This document shows, piece by piece, positions 46,664-55,836 of a stretch of DNA of 64,000 bases. This stretch comes from Dehalococcoidia bacterium (lineage in GTDB: Bacteria > Chloroflexota > Dehalococcoidia > Tepidiformales > Tepidiformaceae). A model generated the notes under the pieces. That model was not told the DNA's origin, ran no database searches, and was given only the letters and a program-made list of their open reading frames with translations. How positions within the stretch are numbered: position 1 is the first letter of the stretch; each line of letters opens with the position of its first letter. The stretch covers positions 28,667 through 92,666 of the forward strand of contig VXLW01000125.1 in assembly GCA_009841435.1 (NCBI GenBank), read 5' to 3'. The position numbers and the translations under genes were made by a program.

Positions 46664-48853
46664 CTAGCCCGTCGGGACGGGCGCGGGGTCTTCGACCTTC
46701 CGCACGTTCACGGGGATCGCGCTCATCACGGGGATGCCCGTGATGGGGTCGAAGTCGCGCTGCGTGTCGGACAGGCGGCCGGTGTTGGCGCCGAGCTCGC
46801 GCACGCGCGCGTCCTCGGTGGGGGCATCGCCCCACGCGTGCGCCATCGAGATGACCCCCGAGCGAACGTCGTCCGCGGGCTCGACGACGCCGTAGATGGC
46901 GGCGCGCGCTGACTCGATCTCGACGAGGTCGCCGGCGGCGAGGCCGAGCTCGGCGACATCCATCGGGTTCATGTAGGCGGGATTGCCCTTGTTCTCGTAC
47001 TTGCGCATGAGCCGGGGAATGTCGCGGCCCGAGGAGTTATACGATTCGAGCATACGGCGGCTGACGAGGCGATGCGTGAACTCCTCGCCCTCGCGGTAGC
47101 CGCCACCCTCGAAGTAGGGCTCGGCTCGCACGTCGGCGAGCTCCGCCATCATCTCCGCGCGTCCCACATCGAGGCGCGGCGAGCCGGGGCGCTTGGGCAG
47201 CACGCGGATCTCGTCGTCCTCGAAGATGTGGCCGTGGGGGTACTTCTTCACCTCGTCGAGGGGGATGCGCGAGCCCTCGCACATCCACTCGATGATCTGC
47301 GAGGTGGTCGGCTTGTTGTCGATGTCGACCTGGCCCCAGCCGGCGCGCAGGGGGGTGCGCATTCGGTGTGCGATCCCCCAGAAGAACTCCCACTCCTCAA
47401 TTACATCGGAGCCCTCGGGCGGGTCGATGAGCTTGGGGCCGTACTGGGCGTATGGGGCAGGGTAGCCCTGGGCGAAGCCGAAGACGCCCGAGAGTGACTC
47501 GTTGGGGAGAGTCGTGTCCTCGCGCTCGAGCGAGAGCTTCGGCGCGATCACGTAGTGCGCCAGCTTGGCGGTGGCCGACATCTTGATGTCGAGCGTGACG
47601 AGCAGATCGAGGGCCTGCATGGCCTCGTAGGTGCGGAGTTGATCGGGCCAGGCGGCCATGGGGTTCGAGCCGATGCAGATGAGGGCGCGGACCTGTCCCT
47701 CGCCGGGCGTCAGGATTTCCTCGGCGAGGGCGCTTGTGGGCGGTCCGATGGCGGTGATGGGCAGGTCGCGGATGCGCATTCGCTCCCGAGCGTCCCAGTC
47801 GGTGCTCTCCTCGTAGGCCTGGGCGACGTAGTCCTTCGGCTTGCGCAGCACGGGCGGGTTGGGGACGCGCTCGCCCTCGCGCAGCCAGCGCCCACAGACG
47901 GTGTTGATGGAGTTGATGAGGTACTCGGTGATGTTGGGGTGGGGCGAGAAGTCGGGGCCCGTGCCCGAGGTGACGGAGCCGCGCTTGCCGCTCGCGAAGA
48001 TGCGGGCGGCGCGTTCGACGAGTGAGGCGGCGACGCCGGCGCGCTCCTCCACGTAGTCGAGGGTGAACGGCTCGACAGCCTCGCGCAGCTCCTCGAGGCC
48101 CTGCACGTTCGCGGCGACGAAGTCGCCGTCGACGAGGCCCTCGGTGAGGATGACGCGAAGGATGCCGGCGAGCAGGGTGGGGTCTTCGCCCGGCTTCACC
48201 TGCAGGAAGACGTCGGCCTTCTCCGCGGCTTCGGTGCGACGGGGGTCGATAACGATGAACTGCATTCCCCGTTGCTTCGCCTGGTGGAGCCGCTTTGCGG
48301 GGTTGTACTGGGGGATGCCGCCCCACATGGAGATGGTGGGATTGGCGCCGATGAGCATCCACACATCGGAGTCGTCGAACATTTGCGGACCTGCGCCCCA
48401 GTTGCCGTGGTAGGCGCGGGCGATGGGCTTGGCCGGTTGGTCGATGGTGCCGCCGGAGTAGGTCATGTTGGAGCCGATGCCCGCCATGAACGCCCCGGTG
48501 AACTGCCCGGAGGAGGGGAAGGAGAAGCCGTAGGTGCCACTGAAGGTGGCGACAGCACGGGGACCGTGTTCGGCAATGATGGCCTGGAGCTTGTCGGCGA
48601 CCTCGTCGATGGCCTGCTGATGGGGAATATCGTGGTACGTGCCGTCGGGGGCGCGCTTCTGGGAGTGGAGGAGACGGTCGGGGTGATAGTGCTGCTCGGG
48701 GAGCTGGCGCCCCTTGATGCAGGTGAACCCCTGGTACATCGGGTTCTTCGCATCGCCACGGACCTTGATGGCGCGGCCGTCCTCGATGTCAACCTCGATC
48801 GCGCAGAACGCGTGGCAGAAGCGGCAGAAGGTCTGCTTTGTCTCGACGACCAT
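46664..48853 (-). CDS. Molybdopterin-dependent oxidoreductase with N-terminal 4Fe-4S site
   Basis: From ATG 48853 the protein is 729 aa. It starts with a 4Fe-4S motif C-x2-C-x3-C (FCRFCHAFCAI) and a fourth Cys in FTCIKGRQLPEQ. It then follows the DMSO reductase/formate dehydrogenase superfamily: WMLIGANPTISMWGG, IDPRRTEAAEKAD and a C-terminal dihydropterin-binding domain with NPMDVAELGLAAGDLVEIES. No Tat signal is visible, so it is probably cytosolic. No small subunit is adjacent; the substrate is unknown. Confidence 0.88.
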   Translation of the reverse strand: MVVETKQTFCRFCHAFCAIEVDIEDGRAIKVRGDAKNPMYQGFTCIKGRQLPEQHYHPDRLLHSQKRAPDGTYHDIPHQQAIDEVADKLQAIIAEHGPRAVATFSGTYGFSFPSSGQFTGAFMAGIGSNMTYSGGTIDQPAKPIARAYHGNWGAGPQMFDDSDVWMLIGANPTISMWGGIPQYNPAKRLHQAKQRGMQFIVIDPRRTEAAEKADVFLQVKPGEDPTLLAGILRVILTEGLVDGDFVAANVQGLEELREAVEPFTLDYVEERAGVAASLVERAARIFASGKRGSVTSGTGPDFSPHPNITEYLINSINTVCGRWLREGERVPNPPVLRKPKDYVAQAYEESTDWDARERMRIRDLPITAIGPPTSALAEEILTPGEGQVRALICIGSNPMAAWPDQLRTYEAMQALDLLVTLDIKMSATAKLAHYVIAPKLSLEREDTTLPNESLSGVFGFAQGYPAPYAQYGPKLIDPPEGSDVIEEWEFFWGIAHRMRTPLRAGWGQVDIDNKPTTSQIIEWMCEGSRIPLDEVKKYPHGHIFEDDEIRVLPKRPGSPRLDVGRAEMMAELADVRAEPYFEGGGYREGEEFTHRLVSRRMLESYNSSGRDIPRLMRKYENKGNPAYMNPMDVAELGLAAGDLVEIESARAAIYGVVEPADDVRSGVISMAHAWGDAPTEDARVRELGANTGRLSDTQRDFDPITGIPVMSAIPVNVRKVEDPAPVPTG

Positions 48854-48968
48854 GGGATCCCCCGGAGCGCGAAGGCGCTGCCGGAACTGTAGCCCAGCGC
48901 GATCAGCCTCGCCAGCGGGAACGCGAGTGCGTTCCCGCCGGCGACGGGATGGCTTCAAACGAGCGAGC

Positions 48969-49703
48969 CTAGTCGTCCTCGGGAATGAGCTCCTTCTCGC
49001 CCCGTATCACGCCGATGCCGATCAGCAGGAGTGCAGCCGCCGCGACAAAGAGCACGATGTTGCTGACCATGATGAAGGCCTCGGGGTCGACCTCAGCCTG
49101 TTGGCCGACGACGACGTTGATGAGGCCCGCCACCCCGGCAAGGCCGAAGACCCAGCAGGCCGCCGCGGTGAGGTTCAACGAGCTGAAGCGCCTGGCAAGG
49201 CCAATACCAACGAGAACGCCGCTCACCGAGGAGACCGTGACAAAGGCGAAGTGGAGGCCGCCGCTAACGGCATGCAACACCAGCATGAGTTCCGGCGCCC
49301 CCGCGGGATCCGCGAGTGAATCGGCGTGCTGCGAGACCGCAACAAGAAGGTGCCGCGTTCCCATCGTCAGGATGTAGATGCCGTAGTGGAACAGGTTGAC
49401 CAGAATCCCGAAGCGCAGCATGGAGTGGCCCAGGCTTCCCGAGGGTCCCTGGAGCCGCCAGAACGAGAAGATGCCGTACGAGATCAACAGCGAGCAAAGG
49501 ATGATGACGAACGACACCGCGTGCGTGAGATTGTCGTTGTCGGCATAGGCCTTGAGTGTCTCCTGGAAATCGAGCGGATCGCTCGCGTCGATCAGCCAGC
49601 CCCCCGGGTAGAGGAGCAGGGCGATGATCATGACGACAAGCCCTAAGACGATGGCCGTTCCGGGCGCCCGTTGTGCGGAGCACAAGCTACTGAGTACGTT
49701 CAT
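48969..49703 (-). CDS. Multi-pass membrane protein of unknown function
   Basis: This 244-aa protein has about seven TM helices in a regular layout: IVLGLVVMIIALLLYPGG early, SFVIILCSLLISYGIF, then NLFHYGIYILTMGTRHLLVA. It ends in a charged tail (RGEKELIPEDD). It resembles DUF4386-like proteins in size and layout, but I cannot confirm that. It is divergent from the epoxide hydrolase gene. Confidence 0.65.
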   Translation of the reverse strand: MNVLSSLCSAQRAPGTAIVLGLVVMIIALLLYPGGWLIDASDPLDFQETLKAYADNDNLTHAVSFVIILCSLLISYGIFSFWRLQGPSGSLGHSMLRFGILVNLFHYGIYILTMGTRHLLVAVSQHADSLADPAGAPELMLVLHAVSGGLHFAFVTVSSVSGVLVGIGLARRFSSLNLTAAACWVFGLAGVAGLINVVVGQQAEVDPEAFIMVSNIVLFVAAAALLLIGIGVIRGEKELIPEDD

Positions 49704-49849
49704 AACATCCCCCTTGTGATGCGCCGTCCCCCGACGCGCACGGTGACAGTAGCCCCCTCAGAACGGCCTTTCAATTGCGGCTGGCAAGATGCGAAATTGT
49801 TATGTCTGCAATGGGGAACAGGCCCCGACCAACGGACCCTCGCAGGGGC

Positions 49850-49855
49850 TAGACT
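49850..49855 (+). promoter_or_regulatory. -10-like TAGACT before the epoxide hydrolase gene
   Basis: TAGACT ends 34 bases before ATG 49890. The same hexamer lies 38 bases before the SnoaL gene (45940-45945). Confidence 0.35.
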
Positions 49856-49889
49856 CGCCGCGCAACTACCCCCCACGAGGAGAAACGCC

Positions 49890-51065
49890 ATGCAGGCCGC
49901 GCCGTTCGAGATCGCCATTCCCGAGGAGAAGCTGGAGGACCTGCGCACGCGGCTCGAGCGCATCAACTGGGCACCCGACTTCGGCAACGATGGGTGGGCG
50001 TACGGCGTAAACGGCGAGTACCTGCGCGAGCTCGCCGACCACTGGCTCAACCGCTACGACTGGCGCGCGCACGAGACGGAGATGAACCGCTTCAATAACT
50101 TCCGCGTCGAGATCGAGGGGATGCCGATCCACTTCGTGCACGAGCGCGGGAAGGGACCGAACCCGATCCCCCTCATCCTCTCCCACGGCTGGCCCTGGAC
50201 GTACTGGGACCTCCGCCACGTGATCGGGCCGCTGACAGACCCGGCCGCCCACGGCGGCGACCCGGCGGACTCGTTCGACGTAGTCGTGCCCTCGCTGCCG
50301 GGCTACGGCTTCTCCACGCCGCTGACGACGCCGGGCATCAACTACTGGCGGACGGCCGATCTGTGGGTGACGCTCATGCGCGAGGTGCTCGGCTACGAGC
50401 GCTTCGCGGCTCAGGGCGGGGACTGGGGAGCGCTCGTCACGAGCCAGCTCGGGCACAAGTACGCCGAGCACCTGATCGGCATCCACCTGACGGACGCGAT
50501 CATGCTGAACATGTTCACGCACGACCGCCCGTGGGTGCTGGGCGATCCGGGACTGGCGTCGATGCCGCAGGGCGAGGCGCGCGCGGCCAACCTGGCGCGC
50601 CTGCGCTACTACTCTGCGCACGTGGCCGTGCAGGCGCTCGACCCGCAGACCCTCGCCTTCATGGCGCACGACTCGCCGATCGGGCTCTGCGCCTGGATCC
50701 TCGAGCGGCGACGAAACTGGGGCGACACGAACGGCGATGTCGAGTCGCGCTTCCCCAAGGACGACCTGCTGACGACGATGATGCTGTACTGGGCGACAGA
50801 CGCCTTCGTGACGTCGGTGCGGTACTACTACGAGGCGGCCTGGAACCAGTGGCAGCCCAGCCACGACCGCACGCCGGTGGTGGAGGCGCCGACGGGACTG
50901 ACTTTCCACGGGCCGGGGGCGCCGCAGGAGCCGAGCGAGCAGCAGCGCGAGTATTGGAACCTGGTGCACTGGGACTCGCACCCGGCCGGCGGGCACTTCG
51001 CGCCCGCCGAGGAGCCCGAAGCGATCGTGCGCGGCATCCGCGCGACGTTCCGGAACCTGCGCTAG
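49890..51065 (+). CDS. Epoxide hydrolase (EHN-type alpha/beta hydrolase)
   Basis: From ATG 49890 (GAGGAG seven bases upstream) the enzyme is 391 aa. It begins with an EHN N-terminal domain (FEIAIPEEKLEDLRTRLERI). The oxyanion motif HGWPWTYWD is near residue 100, the nucleophile Asp in AAQGGDWGALV near 175, and the general-base His in PAGGHFAPAEEPE near 370. It opens epoxides to diols, possibly for terpenoid or fatty-acid epoxides. The longer frame from 49671 has no ribosome-binding site. Confidence 0.9.
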   Translation: MQAAPFEIAIPEEKLEDLRTRLERINWAPDFGNDGWAYGVNGEYLRELADHWLNRYDWRAHETEMNRFNNFRVEIEGMPIHFVHERGKGPNPIPLILSHGWPWTYWDLRHVIGPLTDPAAHGGDPADSFDVVVPSLPGYGFSTPLTTPGINYWRTADLWVTLMREVLGYERFAAQGGDWGALVTSQLGHKYAEHLIGIHLTDAIMLNMFTHDRPWVLGDPGLASMPQGEARAANLARLRYYSAHVAVQALDPQTLAFMAHDSPIGLCAWILERRRNWGDTNGDVESRFPKDDLLTTMMLYWATDAFVTSVRYYYEAAWNQWQPSHDRTPVVEAPTGLTFHGPGAPQEPSEQQREYWNLVHWDSHPAGGHFAPAEEPEAIVRGIRATFRNLR

Positions 51066-51071
51066 CGCTCG

Positions 51072-51875
51072 CTAGCTGGCGGCCCAGGCGCGCGCTTCCT
51101 CCGACGCCACCCAGTGAAGGGTGTTGTGAAGGAGCCTGCGGAAGCCTTCGCTCTCGTAGCTGCCGGGTCCGTCGCCAAGGTGGGTGGCGACGACCGGCGA
51201 GTTGCCGCTCTTCTTGGCCCAGACGACGAGGTCGCTGCCCTCGGGATGGGACCAGCGCTCCTTCTCCTCCGGGGGAGCCATGGGCGGCGGGTTGAAGTTC
51301 TCTTGGACCATCGGATAGTCCGTGCGCATCAGGGGAAGGATGTCGGGCTGGGACTCGAAGATTTTCGATGTCAGATAGAGCTCGTCCTGCACGACAAATC
51401 CGTCGTCGAGGCCCTCGAGGACGGGGTGGCCGGCGGCGGCGGGGTCGGGCGTGACCTTGCCGCGGCCGTTGCCGCGAGGGTCGGCGCCGCCGCCGCGATA
51501 GCCGGAGCCGGGAGTGAGCTCGCCGAAGACCTCGCCCTCGGTCAGCAGGAACGAGGTGCCGCTGACATCCCGCCAGCCGGGCCAGGCGGGCCATTCCACG
51601 AGGGCGTGGTTCATCAACATGAGGCCCTTCCCGCTCTCGAGGAGCGCGGCGATGCTCTGCTGGTACTCCTCGGGCGCGGGTGAGAAGTCCACGCCCCACA
51701 TGTCGTAGAAGCAGACAGCGTCGTATTCGGCCACGTTCTCGGGGCGCAGCAGCACCTGCGCGGCCGGCTGCTCGACCTGCGTCGTGAGCAGCTCGGGGTT
51801 GTCGTCGAACATGGAATAGAAGCCGTTGTAGTTGAAGCCGTGGCCCTTGGTCACGACGAGCACGTTCACTGCCAT
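51072..51875 (-). CDS. ThuA-like (class I amidotransferase-fold) protein, copy 1
   Basis: This 267-aa protein opens VNVLVVTKGHGFNYNGFYSMF. It has YDAVCFYDMWG, GKGLMLMNHALVEWPAWPGW, HPVLEG, and a C-terminal VVATHLGDGPGSYE. These are the ThuA/GATase1-like positions (NHAL..W, HP.L.G), a family linked to trehalose or sugar use, though function is poorly defined. It is about three-quarters identical by eye to the next gene, a tandem duplicate. Confidence 0.82.
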   Translation of the reverse strand: MAVNVLVVTKGHGFNYNGFYSMFDDNPELLTTQVEQPAAQVLLRPENVAEYDAVCFYDMWGVDFSPAPEEYQQSIAALLESGKGLMLMNHALVEWPAWPGWRDVSGTSFLLTEGEVFGELTPGSGYRGGGADPRGNGRGKVTPDPAAAGHPVLEGLDDGFVVQDELYLTSKIFESQPDILPLMRTDYPMVQENFNPPPMAPPEEKERWSHPEGSDLVVWAKKSGNSPVVATHLGDGPGSYESEGFRRLLHNTLHWVASEEARAWAAS

Positions 51876-51911
51876 GGGTGGTTCCTCTCCGGGTTCCTGT
51901 CTTCCGTTCGG

Positions 51912-52733
51912 CTAGCTGGCGGCCCAGGAGCGCGCGTCCTCTGTCGCCACCCAGTGGAGGGCGTTGCTGAGGAGCTTGCGGAACTCAGGGTTCGCGTAGC
52001 AGTTGGGGCCATCGCCGATCTGCATGGCGATGACCGGGGAGTTGACGCTCTTCTTGGCCCAGACCACGAGGTTGCTGCCCTCGGGATGGTCCCAGCGCGC
52101 CTGCTCCTCGGCGGGAGCGAGCGGCGGCGGGTTGAAGTTCTCCTTCACCATCGGGTAGTCCGTGCGCATGAGCGGCAGGATGTCGGGCTGGGACTCGAAC
52201 CTCTTTGAGGTCAGGTAGAGCTCATCCTCGATCGTGAAGGGCTCGACGCCATCGAGGACGGGGTGGCCGGCGGCGCCGGGGTCGGCGGAGACGGTGCCGG
52301 TCGGGTTGCCGCGCGGGTCGACTGCGCCGCCGCGATAGCCCGAGCCGGGGGTCATCTCGCCCAAGACCTCGCCCTCGGTCAGCAGAAACGAGGTGCCGCT
52401 GACGTCGCGCCAGCCGGGCCAGGCGGGCCACTGCACGATGGCGTGGTTCATCATGACGATGCCCTTCCCGCTCTGGAGGAGGGCGGCGATGCTCTCCTGG
52501 TACTCGTCGGGAGCGGGGACAAAGCTCGCGCCTCCATCGGGGCTCTCGGTGCCCCACATGTCGTAAAAGCAGACCGCCTCGTATTCGGCCACGTTCTCGG
52601 GACGAAGCATGACCTGCGCGGCCGGCTGCTCGACCTGCGTCGTGAGCAGCTCGGGATTCTCATCGAACATGGCGTAGAAGCCGTTGTAATCGAACGGGTG
52701 GCCCTTCGTTACGACGAGCACCTTGACGGACAT
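51912..52733 (-). CDS. ThuA-like protein, copy 2
   Basis: This 273-aa paralogue of the adjacent gene shares GYRGG, DELYLTSK and FESQPDILPLMRTDYPMV at the same places. It has a five-residue-longer loop (MWGTESPDGGASF, against MWGVDFSP). It lies 36 bases upstream of copy 1 in the same operon, and its start has GGAG nearby. Confidence 0.82.
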   Translation of the reverse strand: MSVKVLVVTKGHPFDYNGFYAMFDENPELLTTQVEQPAAQVMLRPENVAEYEAVCFYDMWGTESPDGGASFVPAPDEYQESIAALLQSGKGIVMMNHAIVQWPAWPGWRDVSGTSFLLTEGEVLGEMTPGSGYRGGAVDPRGNPTGTVSADPGAAGHPVLDGVEPFTIEDELYLTSKRFESQPDILPLMRTDYPMVKENFNPPPLAPAEEQARWDHPEGSNLVVWAKKSVNSPVIAMQIGDGPNCYANPEFRKLLSNALHWVATEDARSWAAS

Positions 52734-52757
52734 GACTCGCTCCTTTCGGCGGCGCGA

Positions 52758-53579
52758 CTAGCTGGGGATGAGGTCGTAGGCATCGAGAATGCGCTGGAAG
52801 CGGGCCTCGACGGCGGGCTGGGTCTCGGGGTGGCTGACGACGTAGAGGTGGTTGCCGCGGATGGCGTTCAGGACCTTCTGGGCGAGGTCCTCAGGCTCAA
52901 GCATCTCCTGGGGGACGCTCTCGCCGGGGAGCATCTCGCGGATGGGGTCCTCGGGTCCGCCGTACTCCTCGGGGCGGTTGCGGCCCGCCTCGACGATGCG
53001 GGAACGCACCCCGCCGGGGCAGAGCACGCTCACGCCGATGTTGTGCGGTTCGAGGTCGAGTGCGAGCGCCTCGGAGATGCCGACGACGCCGTACTTGGCG
53101 GCCGAATAGGAAGAGATACCGGGCGTGGCCGGAGCCACGAGGCCGGCGATTGAGGCCGTGTTCACGATGTGGCCGCCCTCGCCCGCCGCCACCATGCCAG
53201 GCAGGAACGCCTGGATACCGTAGATGACGCCGTAGAGGTCGACGCCAAGCACCCAGTCCCAGTCGTCCTCGGTCATGTCCTGGGCAAGCTTGAAGGTGAC
53301 GACGCCGGCGTTGTTGCAGAGGATGTGGCAGCCACCGAAGGCGTCGTTGGTTGCGTCGGCGAGCGCCTGCATGGAAGCGCGGTCGGAAACGTCGTTCTGG
53401 ACGGCGATGGCGCGCACGCCGTGCTCCTCGACGGCGGCGACGGTGCCGGCGGCGGCATCCATGTCGATCTCGCCGATGACAACGTTCATGCCTTCCCGGG
53501 CGAAGGCGACGGCCAGCGCCCGACCGATGCCGCCACCTCCTCCGGTGATCACAGCTGTACGACCGCGGAACTCTTCCAC
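52758..53579 (-). CDS. Short-chain dehydrogenase/reductase (SDR)
   Basis: From GTG 53579 (AGGAGG six bases upstream) the protein is 273 aa. It has the cofactor motif TGGGGGIGRALA (near residue 15), NNAGVV, and the catalytic Ser with Tyr-x3-Lys (YSAAKYGVVG, near 155). An acidic residue after the second strand (GEIDMD) suggests NAD(H) preference. It is an oxidoreductase of unknown alcohol or ketone substrate, transcribed upstream of the ThuA pair. Confidence 0.9.
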   Translation of the reverse strand: MEEFRGRTAVITGGGGGIGRALAVAFAREGMNVVIGEIDMDAAAGTVAAVEEHGVRAIAVQNDVSDRASMQALADATNDAFGGCHILCNNAGVVTFKLAQDMTEDDWDWVLGVDLYGVIYGIQAFLPGMVAAGEGGHIVNTASIAGLVAPATPGISSYSAAKYGVVGISEALALDLEPHNIGVSVLCPGGVRSRIVEAGRNRPEEYGGPEDPIREMLPGESVPQEMLEPEDLAQKVLNAIRGNHLYVVSHPETQPAVEARFQRILDAYDLIPS

Positions 53580-53665
53580 ACGGCACCTCCTGGCGGAGCG
53601 GCAGTCTACACGCTGGCACCCGTGAATTACGAACGGCACGAGGCTCGCACAGGGGCTCCCCAAGC

Positions 53666-53671
53666 TATGAT
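53666..53671 (+). promoter_or_regulatory. -10-like TATGAT before purB
   Basis: TATGAT, five of six matches to TATAAT, lies 45 bases before the purB start. The -35 region is not recognisable. Confidence 0.4.
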
Positions 53672-53716
53672 TGAAGTGATGGCCACGCCACAACCCCACT
53701 CTCCCCGGAGCGCCAT

Positions 53717-55012
53717 GTGATCCCTCGTTACTCGCGGCCCGAAATGGCCGCCATCTGGAGCGAGCAGGCGAAGTTCGAACGCTGGCTCGAGGTCGAGATC
53801 GCCGTCTGCGAGGCGCGCGCGGCCGCGGGTGACATGCCCGTGGAAGCGGCGCAACGCATCCGCGCGAACGCCACCTTCGACGTCGACAAGGTGAACGAAT
53901 ACCTCGCCGTCACGCACCACGACATGACCGCGTTTTTGCAGTCCGTAGCGGACTCGCTGGGGGAGGAGTCACGTTATGTCCATTTCGGGCTCACGACCAG
54001 CGACGTCTGGGACACGGCCACGGCCCTGCAGTTGCGGGCCGCGAGCGACCTGCTCATCGCGGGCGTCGAGCGGCTGACGACGGCGCTCGAGAACCTCGCG
54101 CGGGAGCACCGGGACACGCTTTGCCCGGGCCGGACGCACGGGGTCCACGCCGAGCCGACGACGTTCGGGCTGAAGGTTGCGGTGTGGGTCGCGGAGATGC
54201 GGCGCAACTGCGAGCGCCTGCTGGCCGCCCGCGAGACGATTGCGGTGGGCGCGATCAGCGGGGCGGTGGGGACGCACGCGTCCATCCCGCCCGAGATCGA
54301 GGAGGCGACCTGCAAGACGCTCGGACTCGGCGTCGAGCACGCTTCGACGCAGGTCATCCAGCGCGACCGGCACGCGCAGTTCGTGGGCGCACTTGCGCTC
54401 ACGGGCGCGTCTCTGGAGAAGTTCGCGACGGAGATCCGGGGGCTGCAGCGCACGGAGGTGCTGGAGGCGGAGGAGCCGTTCGCGGCCGGCCAGACGGGGT
54501 CGAGCGCCATGCCGCACAAGCGCAACCCGGAGAAGTGCGAGCGCATCACGGGGCTGGCGCGGGTGCTGCGGGGCTACGCGAACACAGCGATGGAGAACGT
54601 GGCCCTCTGGCACGAGCGGGACATCAGCCACTCCTCGACGGAGCGCATCGTGTTCCCCGACGCGTGCCTGGTGCTGGACTACATGCTCGCGCTGTTCACG
54701 GACATCGCCGACGACCTGGTCGTGTATCCGGAGCGCATGCGCGAGAACCTCGACGCCTCGTACGGGCTCGTGTTCTCGCAACGCGTGCTGCTGGAGCTGA
54801 TCGAGACGGGACTGAGCCGGCAGGATGCGTACGGAATCGTGAAGCGCAACGCGATGGTCGCGTGGCAGGAGCGCAAGCCGTTCCTGTCGCTGCTGCTGGC
54901 GGACGAGGACGTGACCTCGCGGCTTGACGAGGAGCGGCTGCGGTCGCTGTTCGACTACGGCTACTACCTGCGCAACGCCGGCTCGACGTTCGAGCGGCTA
55001 GGGCTGGCGTGA
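53717..55012 (+). CDS. purB: Adenylosuccinate lyase
   Basis: This 431-aa fumarase-superfamily lyase has the signature GSSAMPHKRNPEKCE (near residue 257), plus TTSDVWDTA and RTHGVHAEPTTFG with the catalytic His. It cleaves SAICAR and adenylosuccinate, giving fumarate. Start GTG 53717 sits in an ATGTGA context. It heads an operon ending in purC and purS, with two membrane genes in between. Confidence 0.95.
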   Translation: MIPRYSRPEMAAIWSEQAKFERWLEVEIAVCEARAAAGDMPVEAAQRIRANATFDVDKVNEYLAVTHHDMTAFLQSVADSLGEESRYVHFGLTTSDVWDTATALQLRAASDLLIAGVERLTTALENLAREHRDTLCPGRTHGVHAEPTTFGLKVAVWVAEMRRNCERLLAARETIAVGAISGAVGTHASIPPEIEEATCKTLGLGVEHASTQVIQRDRHAQFVGALALTGASLEKFATEIRGLQRTEVLEAEEPFAAGQTGSSAMPHKRNPEKCERITGLARVLRGYANTAMENVALWHERDISHSSTERIVFPDACLVLDYMLALFTDIADDLVVYPERMRENLDASYGLVFSQRVLLELIETGLSRQDAYGIVKRNAMVAWQERKPFLSLLLADEDVTSRLDEERLRSLFDYGYYLRNAGSTFERLGLA

Positions 55013-55836
55013 CCAGCGCGGCTGGGAAGATTGCCGGGCCGCTACCGAAGCCGGGTGTGTTCGAGGCGCCCAGTCAGGCCTTCGTGCTCATACGGGGGCA
55101 CCCGATACAACTGATGGCTCCCTTCGCGATCGTGTACGGGCTTACCGTCGCCGAGCGGTTCGTCTTCAGGGATCTCATTACCGACAGCGGGCAGCTATCG
55201 ACAGAATGGGTCCTGCTCCTCGCCTTCGGGCAGTTGTTTCTCCAGACCCTTGGCTGGGCAGCTGTGATCGTGATGGTAGGAGCGCTGGCACGTGGGGGGG
55301 CGCCCAGCCTCGCTTCGGCATTGGGTCAGGTCTGCCGGAAGTTGATCCTCCTCATCGTTCTCTTCGTCCTTTGGGCCACCACTCTCATTCTGGCCAGCGT
55401 GCCCGGCTGGGTGACGCTTGGAGTCACGGCCGCAGCTGGCGCGTCCGATTGGCTCACCACCGTGTTGGCGCTGGCGATTGGCCTGCCGGTATTCCTCTAC
55501 CTGATGACCCGAGTGGGACTGGCCTACCCGGGACTCATGCTCGACGAGGCTGGTCCCCAGGAGACGATCAGGGAGAGCTGGACTCTCACCCATGGCCATG
55601 TGCTACGGCTCCTCTGGATCATTCTCGTGGCTGTGGTCGCCACGGAGGCTCTTGAGGTAGGTCTTGGTCAGCTGTTCGGGTTTGCTGGTGGAAATGCGCG
55701 GATAATCGGAACCGGCATCGTGGGCATTCCGCTTGATGCCTTCTCTGTTGCGGCATTGACGCTCTTCTACTTGCACATCCGTTACCCCGGCGCCAAGAGG
55801 CGCTCCACAGCGCCCTCACAGTGGGGTCCAGCGTGA
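55009..55836 (+). CDS. Multi-pass membrane protein, paralogue 1 (between purB and purC)
   Basis: This 275-aa protein has about six TM helices and a conserved segment DEAGPQETIRESWTLTHGHVLRLLWI near residue 180. That is the pattern of glycerophosphodiester phosphodiesterase membrane-domain-like proteins. GTG 55009 overlaps the purB stop (GTGA). No enzyme motif seen; it is probably a structural or regulatory membrane protein. Confidence 0.72.
   Translation: MTSAAGKIAGPLPKPGVFEAPSQAFVLIRGHPIQLMAPFAIVYGLTVAERFVFRDLITDSGQLSTEWVLLLAFGQLFLQTLGWAAVIVMVGALARGGAPSLASALGQVCRKLILLIVLFVLWATTLILASVPGWVTLGVTAAAGASDWLTTVLALAIGLPVFLYLMTRVGLAYPGLMLDEAGPQETIRESWTLTHGHVLRLLWIILVAVVATEALEVGLGQLFGFAGGNARIIGTGIVGIPLDAFSVAALTLFYLHIRYPGAKRRSTAPSQWGPA

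Noticed and set aside
46666..46681. Hairpin GCCCGT-CGGG-ACGGGC at the 3' end of the molybdopterin gene
   Set aside because: It overlaps codons and lacks a T-tract; not enough to call a terminator.
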